DNA of 64,000 nucleotides from Zoogloea sp021286885 (GTDB taxonomy: Bacteria > Pseudomonadota > Gammaproteobacteria > Burkholderiales > Rhodocyclaceae): the NCBI RefSeq assembly GCF_041915215.1, contig NZ_JAYSBV010000018.1, one strand, 5' to 3'. Position numbers and translations under genes: made by a program. Of the stretch, positions 15,392 to 24,621 are shown piece by piece. Positions within the stretch are counted from its first letter, which is position 1. Each line of letters starts with the position of its first letter. Below the pieces are notes generated by a model. It had not been told where the DNA came from, ran no database searches, and worked only from the letters and a program-made list of their open reading frames with translations.

Positions 15392-18037
15392 TTATTTGGC
15401 GGTGGGGGCGGGGAGGGCGCTGCGCGTATCGCTCTGCTGCCGGGCTTGGAGCCACACGCGGAGCTGGGTGAGGGGCATCGGGCGGGCGACGCCATAGCCC
15501 TGGAGCAAATGGCAGCCCAGGGCGGTCAGGATCTGGCGGTGGTCGGTGCTTTCCACGCCTTCGGCAATCACCTGGCGCCGGAATGCCGCTGCCAGGCTGA
15601 TGACGCCCTGCACAATCGCCAAGTCTTCGCTGTCTTCCAGCATGTTGCGCACGAAGGATTGGTCGATCTTGATGGTCTGCACCGGCAGCCGGCGCAGCCA
15701 GGTAAGGGAGGCGTAGCCGGTGCCAAAATCGTCCAGCGCAAAGCTGACCCCCAGCCGGTGGCAGGCGGCGATGATCTCGGCCACCGCGTCGATGTCGCCC
15801 ATGGCGGTGGATTCCAGAATCTCCAGCTCCAGCACTCCGGCGGGCAGACGGGGATGGGCGGCCAGCAGGGCCGAGAGGCTGGGGATGAAATCCGGGTGGG
15901 TCAGGTGGTGGGGGGTGATGTTCACGCTCACCGGCAGCACATAACCATGGCCCAGCAGGGTTTCCATGTCGTGCAGGGCAGTGGCGAGGGCCCAGTCCCC
16001 GAGCTGGGCTTCAAACTCGGTATCGAGGGCGATGGGTAAAAACTCCGCCGGGCGCAGCAGGCCCAGGTGGGGATGGCGCCAGCGGATCAGGGCTTCGACG
16101 CCGATCACCGCATTGCTACGGGCATCCACCTTGGGCTGGTAGTGCAGCTCCAGCTCGCCATCGTGGAGGGCGGCATCCACTCGCTCCAGGGCTTCCCGGT
16201 GGGCGCGCAGGCGGCGGTCCCGTTCCGGGTCGAACATATGAAAGCAGTTGCCGCCGGCCTGCTTGGCCATGTACATGGCCTGGTCGGCGTGGCGCAGCAG
16301 GGTATCCGGGTCTGAGCCGTCCAGCGGATACAGGGTCATCCCGATGCTGGCAGTCAGTTGCAGCGCCTGCCCATCCAGCAGGATGGGTTCGGCCAGCCGG
16401 GCCAGCAGCCGGTGCACCACCTGCTCACACTCGTCCGGGGTTTGCAGGCCGTTGTAGATCAATGCGAACTCGTCGCCCCCCATGCGTGCCACCGTGTCGC
16501 CGGCTCGGGTGGTCTGGAGCAGGCGGCGCGCCACTTCCACCAGCAGCCGGTCGCCGGTGGCGTGGGTGTACTGATCATTCACCGGCTTGAAGTTGTCCAG
16601 ATCTAGATAGGCCACCGCCGTCAGGGTGTGGTTGCGCTCGGCCTGGAGCAGGGCCATGCGCATCCGGTCGGCCAGCAGGCTGCGGTTGGGGAGTTGGGTG
16701 AGGGCGTCGTGGTAGGCCAGATGCTCCAGGTGGCGCTGGCTTTCCTTGAGGGCGGTGATGTCGGAAAACAGGCCCACGAACTGGATGATCTTGCCGTGTT
16801 CGTTGCGCACCGCCGAGATGTTGCTCAGCTGGGCGTACAACTCGCCGTTTTTCTTGCGGTTCCACATTTCCCCGTGCCAGACCCCTTTTTCCAGCAATTC
16901 GGCCCACATCTGGCCGTAAAAGCTGCGATCTTGGTGGCCCGAGCGTAAAAACCGGGTGTTGCGCCCCAGCACTTCTTCGCGGGCATAGCCGGTGATGGCG
17001 CAAAAGGTGTCGTTTACCTCGATGATGCAGGCCGCCGGATCGGTGATCACGATGCCTTCGTGGGCGTGCTGGAACACGCTGGCGGTGAGGCGCAGGTGCT
17101 GCTCGGCTTCCATCTCGGTGCTGATGTCGGCGATGCTGCCGATCAGGCGGGCGGGTTTGCCCTCTTGGTCGTGCTCCACCACATTGCCCCGGTCCCGCAC
17201 CCAGACGTAATGCCCCCGGGCGTGGCGCATGCGGTGTTCGCTTTGGTAGGGGCCGGCCCCTGCCAGGCAGCTCTGAATGGCCAGTTCGACTCGGGGCAAG
17301 TCTTCGGGGTGCACCAGGGCGAGGAACTCTTCCAGGGGGTGATGCAGATAATCCGGTGGCAGCCCCATCATGGCGCACCAGCGCAGGTTGTGAGTGACCT
17401 GGTTGGTATGCACGTTCCAGTCCCAGACCCCTTCGCCAATGGCCGACAGCACATGGGCCAGCTCCTGGCGGCTATCGTGGAGGGCGGTGTGCTGCTGGTG
17501 CAGGGTCAGCCCCAGGCTGGCGAGCCGGGCCATACATTCCAGGTGTTGCCACGTGGCCTGGGCTTCGGCCCCATGGGGCGGCGGCGCATGGAACAACAGG
17601 CCCAGGGCGCCGGTGCAGCGATTGTTGCCATCCCGCAGCGGATAGGCCCAGGCGGCCTGCAGGCCGCTGTGCCGCCAGATGTCCGGGGCGTGGCGCCAAT
17701 GGGGGTCGGTGGCCAGGGGGCCGCTGCTGACGGGGCCTTGTTCCAGCACGGCCTGGGCCAGGCTGCCCAGGCCGGGGGCGAGGGGAAAAGCCTCTTCAGG
17801 AGGGCGCTGGAACGGCAGGGGCCCGCCCTGCCGCACATAATGAAAGTGCATGCCGGCGCCTTCCGGGTGCGCAAGCAGCACCACCCAGGCACTGCCGGGC
17901 AGGGTGCGGATCAGGCATTCGCCCAGGGTGTCCAGTACGGCTTCCAGCGACCCCCCTTGGCCCAGTTGGGCCAGGGTGTCGAACGAAGGCGGGCCGAAGG
18001 GGCCTGCAGTGGGTGTCAGGATCTCGGGAGGGGGCAT
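15392..18037 (-). CDS. GAF-PAS-PAS-GGDEF-EAL cyclic-di-GMP signalling protein
   Basis: 881 residues, no membrane segment. Order: GAF (about 20-180), PAS of the PAS_3 type (about 195-320, with HYVWVRDRGNVVE), second PAS (about 325-440, IIEVNDTFCAITGYAREE), GGDEF (about 450-610) and EAL (about 620-870). The diguanylate cyclase site is intact (RMGGDEF), and an RxxD inhibitory site lies five residues before it (RAGD). The phosphodiesterase site also looks intact: EALIRW, DDFGTG, KIDQSF and AEGVES. It is therefore potentially bifunctional. It is the second of two tandem related genes, 72 bases downstream of the stop of its paralogue. Confidence 0.93.
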   Translation of the reverse strand: MPPPEILTPTAGPFGPPSFDTLAQLGQGGSLEAVLDTLGECLIRTLPGSAWVVLLAHPEGAGMHFHYVRQGGPLPFQRPPEEAFPLAPGLGSLAQAVLEQGPVSSGPLATDPHWRHAPDIWRHSGLQAAWAYPLRDGNNRCTGALGLLFHAPPPHGAEAQATWQHLECMARLASLGLTLHQQHTALHDSRQELAHVLSAIGEGVWDWNVHTNQVTHNLRWCAMMGLPPDYLHHPLEEFLALVHPEDLPRVELAIQSCLAGAGPYQSEHRMRHARGHYVWVRDRGNVVEHDQEGKPARLIGSIADISTEMEAEQHLRLTASVFQHAHEGIVITDPAACIIEVNDTFCAITGYAREEVLGRNTRFLRSGHQDRSFYGQMWAELLEKGVWHGEMWNRKKNGELYAQLSNISAVRNEHGKIIQFVGLFSDITALKESQRHLEHLAYHDALTQLPNRSLLADRMRMALLQAERNHTLTAVAYLDLDNFKPVNDQYTHATGDRLLVEVARRLLQTTRAGDTVARMGGDEFALIYNGLQTPDECEQVVHRLLARLAEPILLDGQALQLTASIGMTLYPLDGSDPDTLLRHADQAMYMAKQAGGNCFHMFDPERDRRLRAHREALERVDAALHDGELELHYQPKVDARSNAVIGVEALIRWRHPHLGLLRPAEFLPIALDTEFEAQLGDWALATALHDMETLLGHGYVLPVSVNITPHHLTHPDFIPSLSALLAAHPRLPAGVLELEILESTAMGDIDAVAEIIAACHRLGVSFALDDFGTGYASLTWLRRLPVQTIKIDQSFVRNMLEDSEDLAIVQGVISLAAAFRRQVIAEGVESTDHRQILTALGCHLLQGYGVARPMPLTQLRVWLQARQQSDTRSALPAPTAK

Positions 18038-18109
18038 GACCGTGCGTACGCTAAGGGCGTATGTCTATTTATGGTCGGGATTGTCTCTTCTTCAAGGACG
18101 CCCGTGTGT

Positions 18110-20404
18110 TTAGTTGTGATGCACGAGCCAATCCCGGAAGCCCGCTGCTGCCATGGGCTGGGCGATGGCGTCGCCTTGGAGCAGATGGCACCCCATGGCT
18201 TGCAGTGCATGACAATGGGCCTCGGTTTCGACCCCTTCGGCCACGACTTCCCGGCCAAAGCCCTGGGCAACGCCTATGGCGCACCGGACAATGGCCAAGT
18301 CTTCGGGGGCTTCGAGCATATTACGCACTCGTCCCTGATCGATTTTGACGCGCTGCACCGGCAAATGTTGCAGATGGGTCATGGAAGCGTAGCCGCTGCC
18401 AAAGTCGTCCATCGCAAAACTCACCCCCAGGGCCTGGCAGTTTTCCATCACCCGCCCCAGGCGTTTGACCTCGCTGGGAGTGCTGGCTTCCTGAATGTCG
18501 AGCTGGATCAGGCCCGGGTCCAGGCGGGTGTGGGCGCTCAGATGCAGACGCAGGCGCCCCAGAAAATCCGGATGCAGCAGATGCTGGCTGGCGATGTTGA
18601 TGCTCAGGGGCAGCAGGGGTAGCCCTTCCTCCTGCCATTGTTCAAGCTGGGCAATGGCATGGGCCAGCACCCAATCGCCCAGCTCCATGGCGCTCCGGGT
18701 GTGTCGCAGGGCCGGCAGGAAATGGGCTGGGCGCAGCAGCCCCCGTTCCGGGTGGTGCCAGCGTAGCAGGGCTTCCATGCCCACGGTCTGACCGTTCAGG
18801 GTGTTGAGGGTGGGTTGGTAGTGCAGTTCCAGTTGTCCCCGGGAGAGGGCGGCCAGCACCCGGGCCTGGGCATCCCGCTGGGTGCGCATCCGGTGCTGGC
18901 GCTCCGGGTCGTAGAGCCGGAAGTTGTTGCGTCCGGCCTGTTTGGCCAAGTACATGGCCTGATCCGCGTGGCGTAGCAGGCTGGCGGGTGTGTTGCCATC
19001 CAGGGGGCACAGGGCCACCCCGATGCTGGCGGTCACGTGCAGCTCATGGCCCTGGAGCAGGATGGGGCTGGCAATGCTTTCCAGCAGGCGGGTCAGGGTG
19101 GGCTCACAGTCTTCGCCCCGCTCCAGCCCGTTGTAAATCAGCGCGAATTCGTCGCCGCCCAGGCGGGCCACGGTGTCGCCGGCCCGGGTGGAGGCGTTCA
19201 GCCGGCGTGCAATCTCGATCAGCAGCCGGTCGCCCATGTCGTGCCCGAGGGTGTCGTTGATGGGCTTGAAGTCGTCCAGATCCAGATAGGCAATGGCCGC
19301 CAGGGTGCCGTTACGCTCCGCTTGGGCAATGGCCATGTGCATCCGGTCGGCCAGCAGGCTGCGGTTGGGAAGCTGGGTGAGGGCGTCGTGGTAGGCCAGA
19401 TGCTCCAGTCGATGCTGGCTTTCCTTGAGGGCGGTGATGTCGGTCACGCTGCCCATCAGGCGCAGGCCGCCGGGGGCGCTGGCGGTGTCGATGATGCGCC
19501 CCTGATCCCGCACCCACAGGTAATGCCCCTGGGCATGGCGCAGGCGGTATTCGCACACATAGGCCCCCAGGCCTGCACGACAGGTGTCCAGGGCGGCTAG
19601 TACGCGCCCCCGGTCGGCCTCATGGATCTGGGCCAGCAGATGGGCCAGGGGGTGAAAGCCCCCCTGGGGGGGCAGGCCCAGCAAGGCGTACCAGCGGGCT
19701 GAGTGCTGGATCAGGCCCGGTTCGGCGCCTGCGGCCGGGTGCCATTCCCAGACCCCTTCGCCCACGGCGGCGAGCACGTGGTCCAGGGTGTGGGCCTGGT
19801 ATTCGGCTTGCTCCTGCAGGTGGTGCTGGCTGGCCCCATCGCAGGCAAAGCCCAGGGTGCCCAGGATCTTGCCGTCCCGACTGCGCCAGGGCGCCTTGTA
19901 AATGTTGAACCACAGGGCCTGCCCCTGGCCGGTCTGGAGCACCCGCTGGTCGGTTTCGCGCACCACGGCGGCTTGTTCCGGCGGCAGCAGATCGTCGGCG
20001 CTCTTGCCCAGCAGCCCGGCGGGGCTGTTCTCCCCACACACTTGGGCAAAGCTGCGGTTGACCAGCAAAAACTGGCCGTTCCTATCCTTCACCCAAAGCA
20101 GCAGGGGCAGGGCGTTGATCAGCCCCTCGGCGCTGGGAATCTGGCGCCCGCCTGCGGGCGGCTCGGAGCTCAGGGCGAGCCGGTGCAGCGGCGTGTCGCC
20201 CGGCAGACCCTGGCGCAGGGCCTGGATCAGGGTGTCGGCGGACAGGTAGTGCAGGGCGTCTGCCAGGCGGACGGCCAGAACGTGCACATCTCCGTTGAGC
20301 AGGTGGCACAGAGCGTCATACAGGCTCTGTTCGGCCAGCAAAACAGGAACGTCGTAAGACTCGGAAGCAGAAGGCATGGGCGTTCCAGTAGGGTTTGCGT
20401 GCAT
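18110..20404 (-). CDS. PAS-PAS-GGDEF-EAL cyclic-di-GMP signalling protein
   Basis: 764 residues, cytoplasmic. A 90-residue N-terminus precedes PAS (about 95-215, LLLWVKDRNGQFLLVNRSFA), PAS_3 (about 225-345, HYLWVRDQGRI), GGDEF (about 350-510) and EAL (about 520-760). RLGGDEF and an upstream RAGD inhibitory site are intact. EALLRW, DDFGSG and AEGVET are intact; the usual KIDQSFV is KIDQGRV. The GGDEF entry segment (HDALTQLPNRSLLADRM) is the same in the neighbouring paralogue. Starts at 20404 or, with a GGAA signal, at 20377. Confidence 0.92.
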   Translation of the reverse strand: MHANPTGTPMPSASESYDVPVLLAEQSLYDALCHLLNGDVHVLAVRLADALHYLSADTLIQALRQGLPGDTPLHRLALSSEPPAGGRQIPSAEGLINALPLLLWVKDRNGQFLLVNRSFAQVCGENSPAGLLGKSADDLLPPEQAAVVRETDQRVLQTGQGQALWFNIYKAPWRSRDGKILGTLGFACDGASQHHLQEQAEYQAHTLDHVLAAVGEGVWEWHPAAGAEPGLIQHSARWYALLGLPPQGGFHPLAHLLAQIHEADRGRVLAALDTCRAGLGAYVCEYRLRHAQGHYLWVRDQGRIIDTASAPGGLRLMGSVTDITALKESQHRLEHLAYHDALTQLPNRSLLADRMHMAIAQAERNGTLAAIAYLDLDDFKPINDTLGHDMGDRLLIEIARRLNASTRAGDTVARLGGDEFALIYNGLERGEDCEPTLTRLLESIASPILLQGHELHVTASIGVALCPLDGNTPASLLRHADQAMYLAKQAGRNNFRLYDPERQHRMRTQRDAQARVLAALSRGQLELHYQPTLNTLNGQTVGMEALLRWHHPERGLLRPAHFLPALRHTRSAMELGDWVLAHAIAQLEQWQEEGLPLLPLSINIASQHLLHPDFLGRLRLHLSAHTRLDPGLIQLDIQEASTPSEVKRLGRVMENCQALGVSFAMDDFGSGYASMTHLQHLPVQRVKIDQGRVRNMLEAPEDLAIVRCAIGVAQGFGREVVAEGVETEAHCHALQAMGCHLLQGDAIAQPMAAAGFRDWLVHHN

Positions 20405-20475
20405 CTTGCCTACTCATTTTTGCACTTTCCAAGGAAGGATGTCCTGCTCGCCCCAAGGGTTTTTGTTGCCCGAAA

Positions 20476-21756
20476 TCAGCCCGGACGCCCATCAACCCGC
20501 GCCCGCAGGTAGATCGGAAGCAAGCGCAATGCCCAGGGCATGAAAACGCCAACCCAGCCAAAACTTGCAAAAACTAGTAAAACCGCCTGTCCGGTGGGCC
20601 ACAGCTCCGCTGCCACCCGCAATATCGCCACCAGATGCACCGCCAGGGCCAGGCGCCAGGTCAGGCTATCGGCCACCAAAGGGCGCCCCGAATGGCCCAG
20701 GCTCACCCGCGACACCATGGCCAGGGTCAGGGTGGCGAAAAAGCCCACCGTCAGCGCGTGCAGGGGCGCGAGCCCCAGCATTGGGTGGCCCAGGAGTTGA
20801 GCCAGCCCCTGGGCCGCGTACAAGGCCCAGCTGATCCCCAACCAGATAAAGCCCAGATGCAGCATGCCCAGCAGGCGCACGCTCAGGCTGCGGCGCAGCT
20901 GCCAGCGATAGCTGGCGTAGCCCGCCATGCCGGCGGCGGCCAGATCGCCGGGCCAGGCCCAGGCGGCCTGATCCAGCACCGCCAGCAGGCCGTGCAGGGC
21001 GCTTGCCGCCAGCAGCAGATGGAGCATCCCATGGGGCCGCCAGGGGGTGTAGTTGGGCAGGGCCGAACTTGAAAAGAAGGGGATCATCCGGTGGCTCACC
21101 ACCATGAACAGCGGCAGCAGCATCCACCACAGGCCGATGGCCACGGCGGCCCGGGCCAGGGTCGGTGCGCCGCCCAGCGCAAATCCGAGCCAGCACACCA
21201 GCCCCAGGCCGCCCGCCGCCAGGGCCGTCCAGGCTGGCAAGGCGTGCAGTCGGGAAGCCCCCGGCTTGCGGGCCACCGGCCAGAGGGCGTGGAGCACCCG
21301 CCCCCAGCCGGCCAGCACGGCCACCAGGCCCAGCGCGGGCAGCCAGCCCGGGGCGAGCACCAGCCCCAGATCCACCAGGGCCCAGCCCGTCACCAGCAGC
21401 AGCCAGGGGGCCTGCGCCTGCTTGCCCGGGGTGTCGGGCATGCCCTGCCAGCGGGGCATGGCGGTGAGCAGGAAACCGAAAACAAAAAATGGGAAGATGC
21501 CGTATAGCCCCAGCAGGCCATGCACCCAACCTGGCGGCCAGGGCCAGGTCAGGCCGGGCGCTACGCCTGCCCGGGCCAGCATTTCCCAGCACCAGGGCAG
21601 GAAGCTCAGGAAAATCTGCACCACCCCGGCCAGAAACATGGGCCGGTGGGGCGCGGCGAACAAAACCGGGCCCGACGGCGCGGGGGGCGTGGCCGATGAG
21701 GGGGCCCCGGAGGGGGCCGAGCCGGAGCGAGGCTGAATGGAGATGGGCTTAACCAT
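20476..21756 (-). CDS. nnrS: NnrS family heme/copper membrane protein
   Basis: 426 residues with about 12 membrane helices. The opening LFAAPHRPMFLAGVVQIFLS and the segments YGIFPFFVFGFLLTAMPRW and PLFMVVSHRMIPFFSSSAL match NnrS, a polytopic protein that is expressed with denitrification genes and is linked to relief of nitric oxide stress. Conserved His residues in these segments are the likely cofactor ligands. ATG 21756 is used; the TTG at 21762 would add two residues. It is divergent from the Dnr-type regulator gene. Confidence 0.9.
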   Translation of the reverse strand: MVKPISIQPRSGSAPSGAPSSATPPAPSGPVLFAAPHRPMFLAGVVQIFLSFLPWCWEMLARAGVAPGLTWPWPPGWVHGLLGLYGIFPFFVFGFLLTAMPRWQGMPDTPGKQAQAPWLLLVTGWALVDLGLVLAPGWLPALGLVAVLAGWGRVLHALWPVARKPGASRLHALPAWTALAAGGLGLVCWLGFALGGAPTLARAAVAIGLWWMLLPLFMVVSHRMIPFFSSSALPNYTPWRPHGMLHLLLAASALHGLLAVLDQAAWAWPGDLAAAGMAGYASYRWQLRRSLSVRLLGMLHLGFIWLGISWALYAAQGLAQLLGHPMLGLAPLHALTVGFFATLTLAMVSRVSLGHSGRPLVADSLTWRLALAVHLVAILRVAAELWPTGQAVLLVFASFGWVGVFMPWALRLLPIYLRARVDGRPG

Positions 21757-21928
21757 GATCAATGTAAGTATTGAAGGTGTGTTGCAGGGTGCCGGTCAGG
21801 TTCGGGAAGGGCCTGGGGCATCCAGCCTGGGCTGACCGGATTCGATCTGAGTCGACTTCCCTCTTCCTATTTCTATTCCCATTCCCGAACCTGGGCCACA
21901 CAGGCCGCAACCGCAGCAGAGGCAGACG

Positions 21929-22639
21929 ATGAGCAACGAAAAAACCATAGAGATTGATATTCCCGGCCTGCTGGGCCGCATGCCCCTGTTCAGCGCCCTG
22001 GCGCCCGAGGATCTGGCCCGTCTGGCGGCGGCCACCCGGGAGCGGCGTCTGCACAAGGGCGAACGCCTGTTCCAGCGCGGCGATGCGCCCAAGGGCTTCT
22101 TTCTGGTGGTGTGGGGCCAGGTCAAGCTGGCCTTCACCTCGGCCCAGGGCAACGAGAAGGTGGTGGAAATCCTGGGCCCGCTGCAAAGCTTTGGCGAGGC
22201 GGTGATGTTCCTTGACCAGCCCTATCCGGTGCTGGGCGAAGCCCTGGCCGACACCCTGTTGCTGCACATTGGCTCGGCGGCGGTGTTCGGGCTTATCGAG
22301 GAAGACCCGCGCTTTGCCCGCAAGCTGCTGGCCGGCATGTCGATCCGGTTGCACACCATGGTGCGCGACGTGGAATCCTATGCCCTGCGCTCGTCCACCC
22401 AGCGGGTGATTGGCTACCTGCTCCAGCTGGCCGAAGGGGTGCCGTGCGCGCCGGGGGCCGGCCTGGGGGCGGTGAGCGTGGAACTGCCCACCAGCAAGCA
22501 GGTGATTGCATCCCGCTTGAGCCTGACGCCGGAAACCCTCTCGCGCATCTTCCACGAGCTGTCGTCCATGGGGCTGATCGAGGTGCAGGGCAAGCTGATC
22601 CGTATTCATGATGCGGCCCGGCTGGCGGCCCACGAGTAG
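21929..22639 (+). CDS. dnr: Crp/Fnr family regulator of the Dnr type
   Basis: 236 residues: cyclic-nucleotide-binding-like sensor domain (about 15-130), dimerisation helix (about 135-165) and winged helix at the C-terminus with the recognition region TSKQVIASRLSLTPETLSRIFHEL. The E-x2-S-R pattern of this helix is that of Fnr-like proteins that read TTGAT-N4-ATCAA sites. There is no N-terminal Cys cluster and only one Cys in the whole protein, which excludes an Fnr iron-sulfur sensor and fits heme-based NO sensing by Dnr. The neighbours nnrS, nirN and nirJ support a denitrification regulator. An AGAGG signal precedes the ATG. Confidence 0.85.
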   Translation: MSNEKTIEIDIPGLLGRMPLFSALAPEDLARLAAATRERRLHKGERLFQRGDAPKGFFLVVWGQVKLAFTSAQGNEKVVEILGPLQSFGEAVMFLDQPYPVLGEALADTLLLHIGSAAVFGLIEEDPRFARKLLAGMSIRLHTMVRDVESYALRSSTQRVIGYLLQLAEGVPCAPGAGLGAVSVELPTSKQVIASRLSLTPETLSRIFHELSSMGLIEVQGKLIRIHDAARLAAHE

Positions 22640-22668
22640 CCGCTCAAGGGCTGGGCAGGGCGCCCTGC

Positions 22669-22905
22669 TTAGGCCGTGGCGCCCTGGCGGATGCGGATTT
22701 CGTATTCGCCCGCGTCGTTGCAGCTGCTGGTGTAGCGGTAGCCGTTGCGCACCAGGATGTCGAACAGGGGCGTGGGCTCCCGGTAGATCAGCAGCAGGAC
22801 TTCGTTATCCGGGGTGAGTTGATCCAGCGCCTCCAGGGTGAGGTGCATGGGTTCGGGGGGCAGCAGCCCCCGGGCGTCAACGATGATCGGGGTGGGGGTG
22901 GTCAT
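22669..22905 (-). CDS. DUF2249 family small protein (TusA-like fold)
   Basis: 78 residues. IIVDARGLLPPEPMHLTLEAL and the following LLLIYREPTPLFDIL fit DUF2249, a family related to TusA/SirA; members are often found among denitrification and nitric-oxide-response genes. TusA proteins carry a catalytic Cys early in the chain; here that place is occupied by LPPEP, and the only Cys is in YTSSCNDAG, so sulfur transfer is not obvious. It follows nirN on the same strand after 126 bases and may be part of that transcript. Confidence 0.8.
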   Translation of the reverse strand: MTTPTPIIVDARGLLPPEPMHLTLEALDQLTPDNEVLLLIYREPTPLFDILVRNGYRYTSSCNDAGEYEIRIRQGATA

Positions 22906-23031
22906 GGGGGGCGTTCCGGGTGAGGGGTGTTCTGGGGGGATGGGTTTGCGTCAGCTTGGCCGGCCCATGCCTGAATGTCCTTGAGCCGGGTCAAGCCGGG
23001 CGGGCCAGACCACCCGGGCGACTGGGGCGGC

Positions 23032-24618
23032 TCAGTGGCTGGTGCCCTCCGATTTGCCGATCTTGTTGGCTAGGTTGTACTTGCCGATGGGCTTGCAGGC
23101 GGGCAGGCGGCGGATCTCCTTGAACGTGCGGGCATCCAGAAAGATCAGCGCGCCCTCCTGCTCCATCAGGCTGGCGATCAGGTAGCGCCCGTGCCGGTCG
23201 AACTCCACATGGGCCAGGGTTTTGCCCGGATCGGTGCGCACCTGGGCCACCACTTCCAGGCTTTGCTTGTCGATCACCTGCAGGGTGTCGCGCCCGGTGG
23301 GGCTCATCATGCTGTCCACCCAGGCGTAGGGGCTGGTTTCGTGGCTGCGCAGGAAAAACCCCGGCCCGGCGGTGGCGATGCGCGCCACAGGCTGCCAGGT
23401 ATTCATGTCAAACACGCTCACCTGGCCGCTTTGCAGATCGGTGCTGGCGGCCACCCGGTGCCCGTCGCGTAGCCAGGAGATGCCCGAGCCCAGATGGGGC
23501 ATGCCCGCCAAGGCCAGTTGGGCGATGGGGCGGCGCACGTCCAGATTCACCACCAGCGCCTCCCCGCCCCGCTGGGCGCCGATGAGCTGGGTGTAATCGG
23601 GGTTGAAGAAGAAATCGTCCAGGGGCGCCTCCAGCACCGTGCGGCGTGGGTGGAGATAGCCCGGGCGGGCCACCGCCTCGCCCATGGGATAGTCGTGCAC
23701 ATAGCCCTCGTGGATCGGGGCGGCCGCCGGGTCGTAAGACAGCTCCCAGATTTCCGGCAGATCCCGGAAGGTGGCTACAAAGCTGTGGCGCGGGCCCGCG
23801 TCATACACCGCCGAGAAGCGGCCCGGGGTCTTGCCATCCAGGCTGGCGCCGGGGATCAGGCGCAGCAGCTTCAGGTCGGCATCAAACAGCGCCAGGCTGC
23901 CCGGCAGGCTGTTGGCCACGGCCACGACTGTGCCGTCGGCAGACACCGCCAGGTTGCGGGTGTTGATCCCAGCCCGCACCTCGGCCACCAGTTGCAGATT
24001 CCACAGGTCGTACTTGCTCACCCAGCCATCCCGGGAGGCAAAGTACACGTAACGCCCATCCGGGCTGAACTTGGGGCCCCCGTGCAGCGCAAAGCGGGAC
24101 GGGAAGCGGGTGATCCGCGCCATCCGGTCGCCGTCGATGATGCTCACGTGGTGATCCCCCGCCTCCACCACCACAAACAGGTTCATGGGGTCGGTCTGGG
24201 CGATGGGGCCCTGGGGCCGGTCGGGCAGGCTGCCGGGGGCGTGGTATTCGATGCGCGAGGCCTGAATGTCGGCCAGTGCCCAGCGGGGCGTCGGGCTGAC
24301 CGGGGTGCGTACCCAGCGGGCGAGGGCGTCGATCTCATCGGCCTGGAGCACCGCCCCGAAGGCCGGCATCTGGGTGGCCGGGCGCCCGTTTTGCAGGGTG
24401 GACAGCAGCGCCCGGGGCTTGAGCCGCTCCAGGCTCTCGGGCAGCAGGGCCGGGCCCATGGCCCCCAGCCGGCCCGGGCCGTGGCAACTGGCACAGTGCT
24501 GGGCATACAGGGCGGCCGGATCAGGGGCGGCCTGGGCGTGGCCCACGGCCCCCAGCACGCCCAGCGTGCTCAGCATGCCGAGGGCAGCGCGGGCGGTACG
24601 AAGCAGCAGGCGGCCCAT
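23032..24618 (-). CDS. nirN: Dihydro-heme d1 dehydrogenase NirN
   Basis: 528 residues. Signal peptide, then a c-type cytochrome domain (about 30-110) with heme site CASCH, then an eight-bladed d1-type propeller (about 125-510). NirN takes dihydro-heme d1 and oxidises it in the periplasm as the last step of heme d1 synthesis before insertion in cytochrome cd1. The very C-terminal GKYNLANKIGKSEGTSH resembles NirN rather than the NirS ending. NirF lacks the cytochrome domain, so length and domain order favour NirN. It starts 3 bases after the nirJ stop and is therefore co-transcribed with it. Confidence 0.88.
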   Translation of the reverse strand: MGRLLLRTARAALGMLSTLGVLGAVGHAQAAPDPAALYAQHCASCHGPGRLGAMGPALLPESLERLKPRALLSTLQNGRPATQMPAFGAVLQADEIDALARWVRTPVSPTPRWALADIQASRIEYHAPGSLPDRPQGPIAQTDPMNLFVVVEAGDHHVSIIDGDRMARITRFPSRFALHGGPKFSPDGRYVYFASRDGWVSKYDLWNLQLVAEVRAGINTRNLAVSADGTVVAVANSLPGSLALFDADLKLLRLIPGASLDGKTPGRFSAVYDAGPRHSFVATFRDLPEIWELSYDPAAAPIHEGYVHDYPMGEAVARPGYLHPRRTVLEAPLDDFFFNPDYTQLIGAQRGGEALVVNLDVRRPIAQLALAGMPHLGSGISWLRDGHRVAASTDLQSGQVSVFDMNTWQPVARIATAGPGFFLRSHETSPYAWVDSMMSPTGRDTLQVIDKQSLEVVAQVRTDPGKTLAHVEFDRHGRYLIASLMEQEGALIFLDARTFKEIRRLPACKPIGKYNLANKIGKSEGTSH

Positions 24619-24621
24619 GGC

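Noticed and set aside
21757..21775. TCAAT-N6-ATTGA as an Fnr-type box between nnrS and the regulator
   Set aside because: The half-sites are in the wrong orientation and spacing for TTGAT-N4-ATCAA.
21929..22639. Call as oxygen sensor Fnr
   Set aside because: It lacks the N-terminal Cys cluster needed for a 4Fe-4S sensor.
23032..24618. Call as nitrite reductase NirS
   Set aside because: The C-terminal sequence, the N-terminal cytochrome layout and the nirJ coupling fit NirN; no other cd1 gene features were seen.
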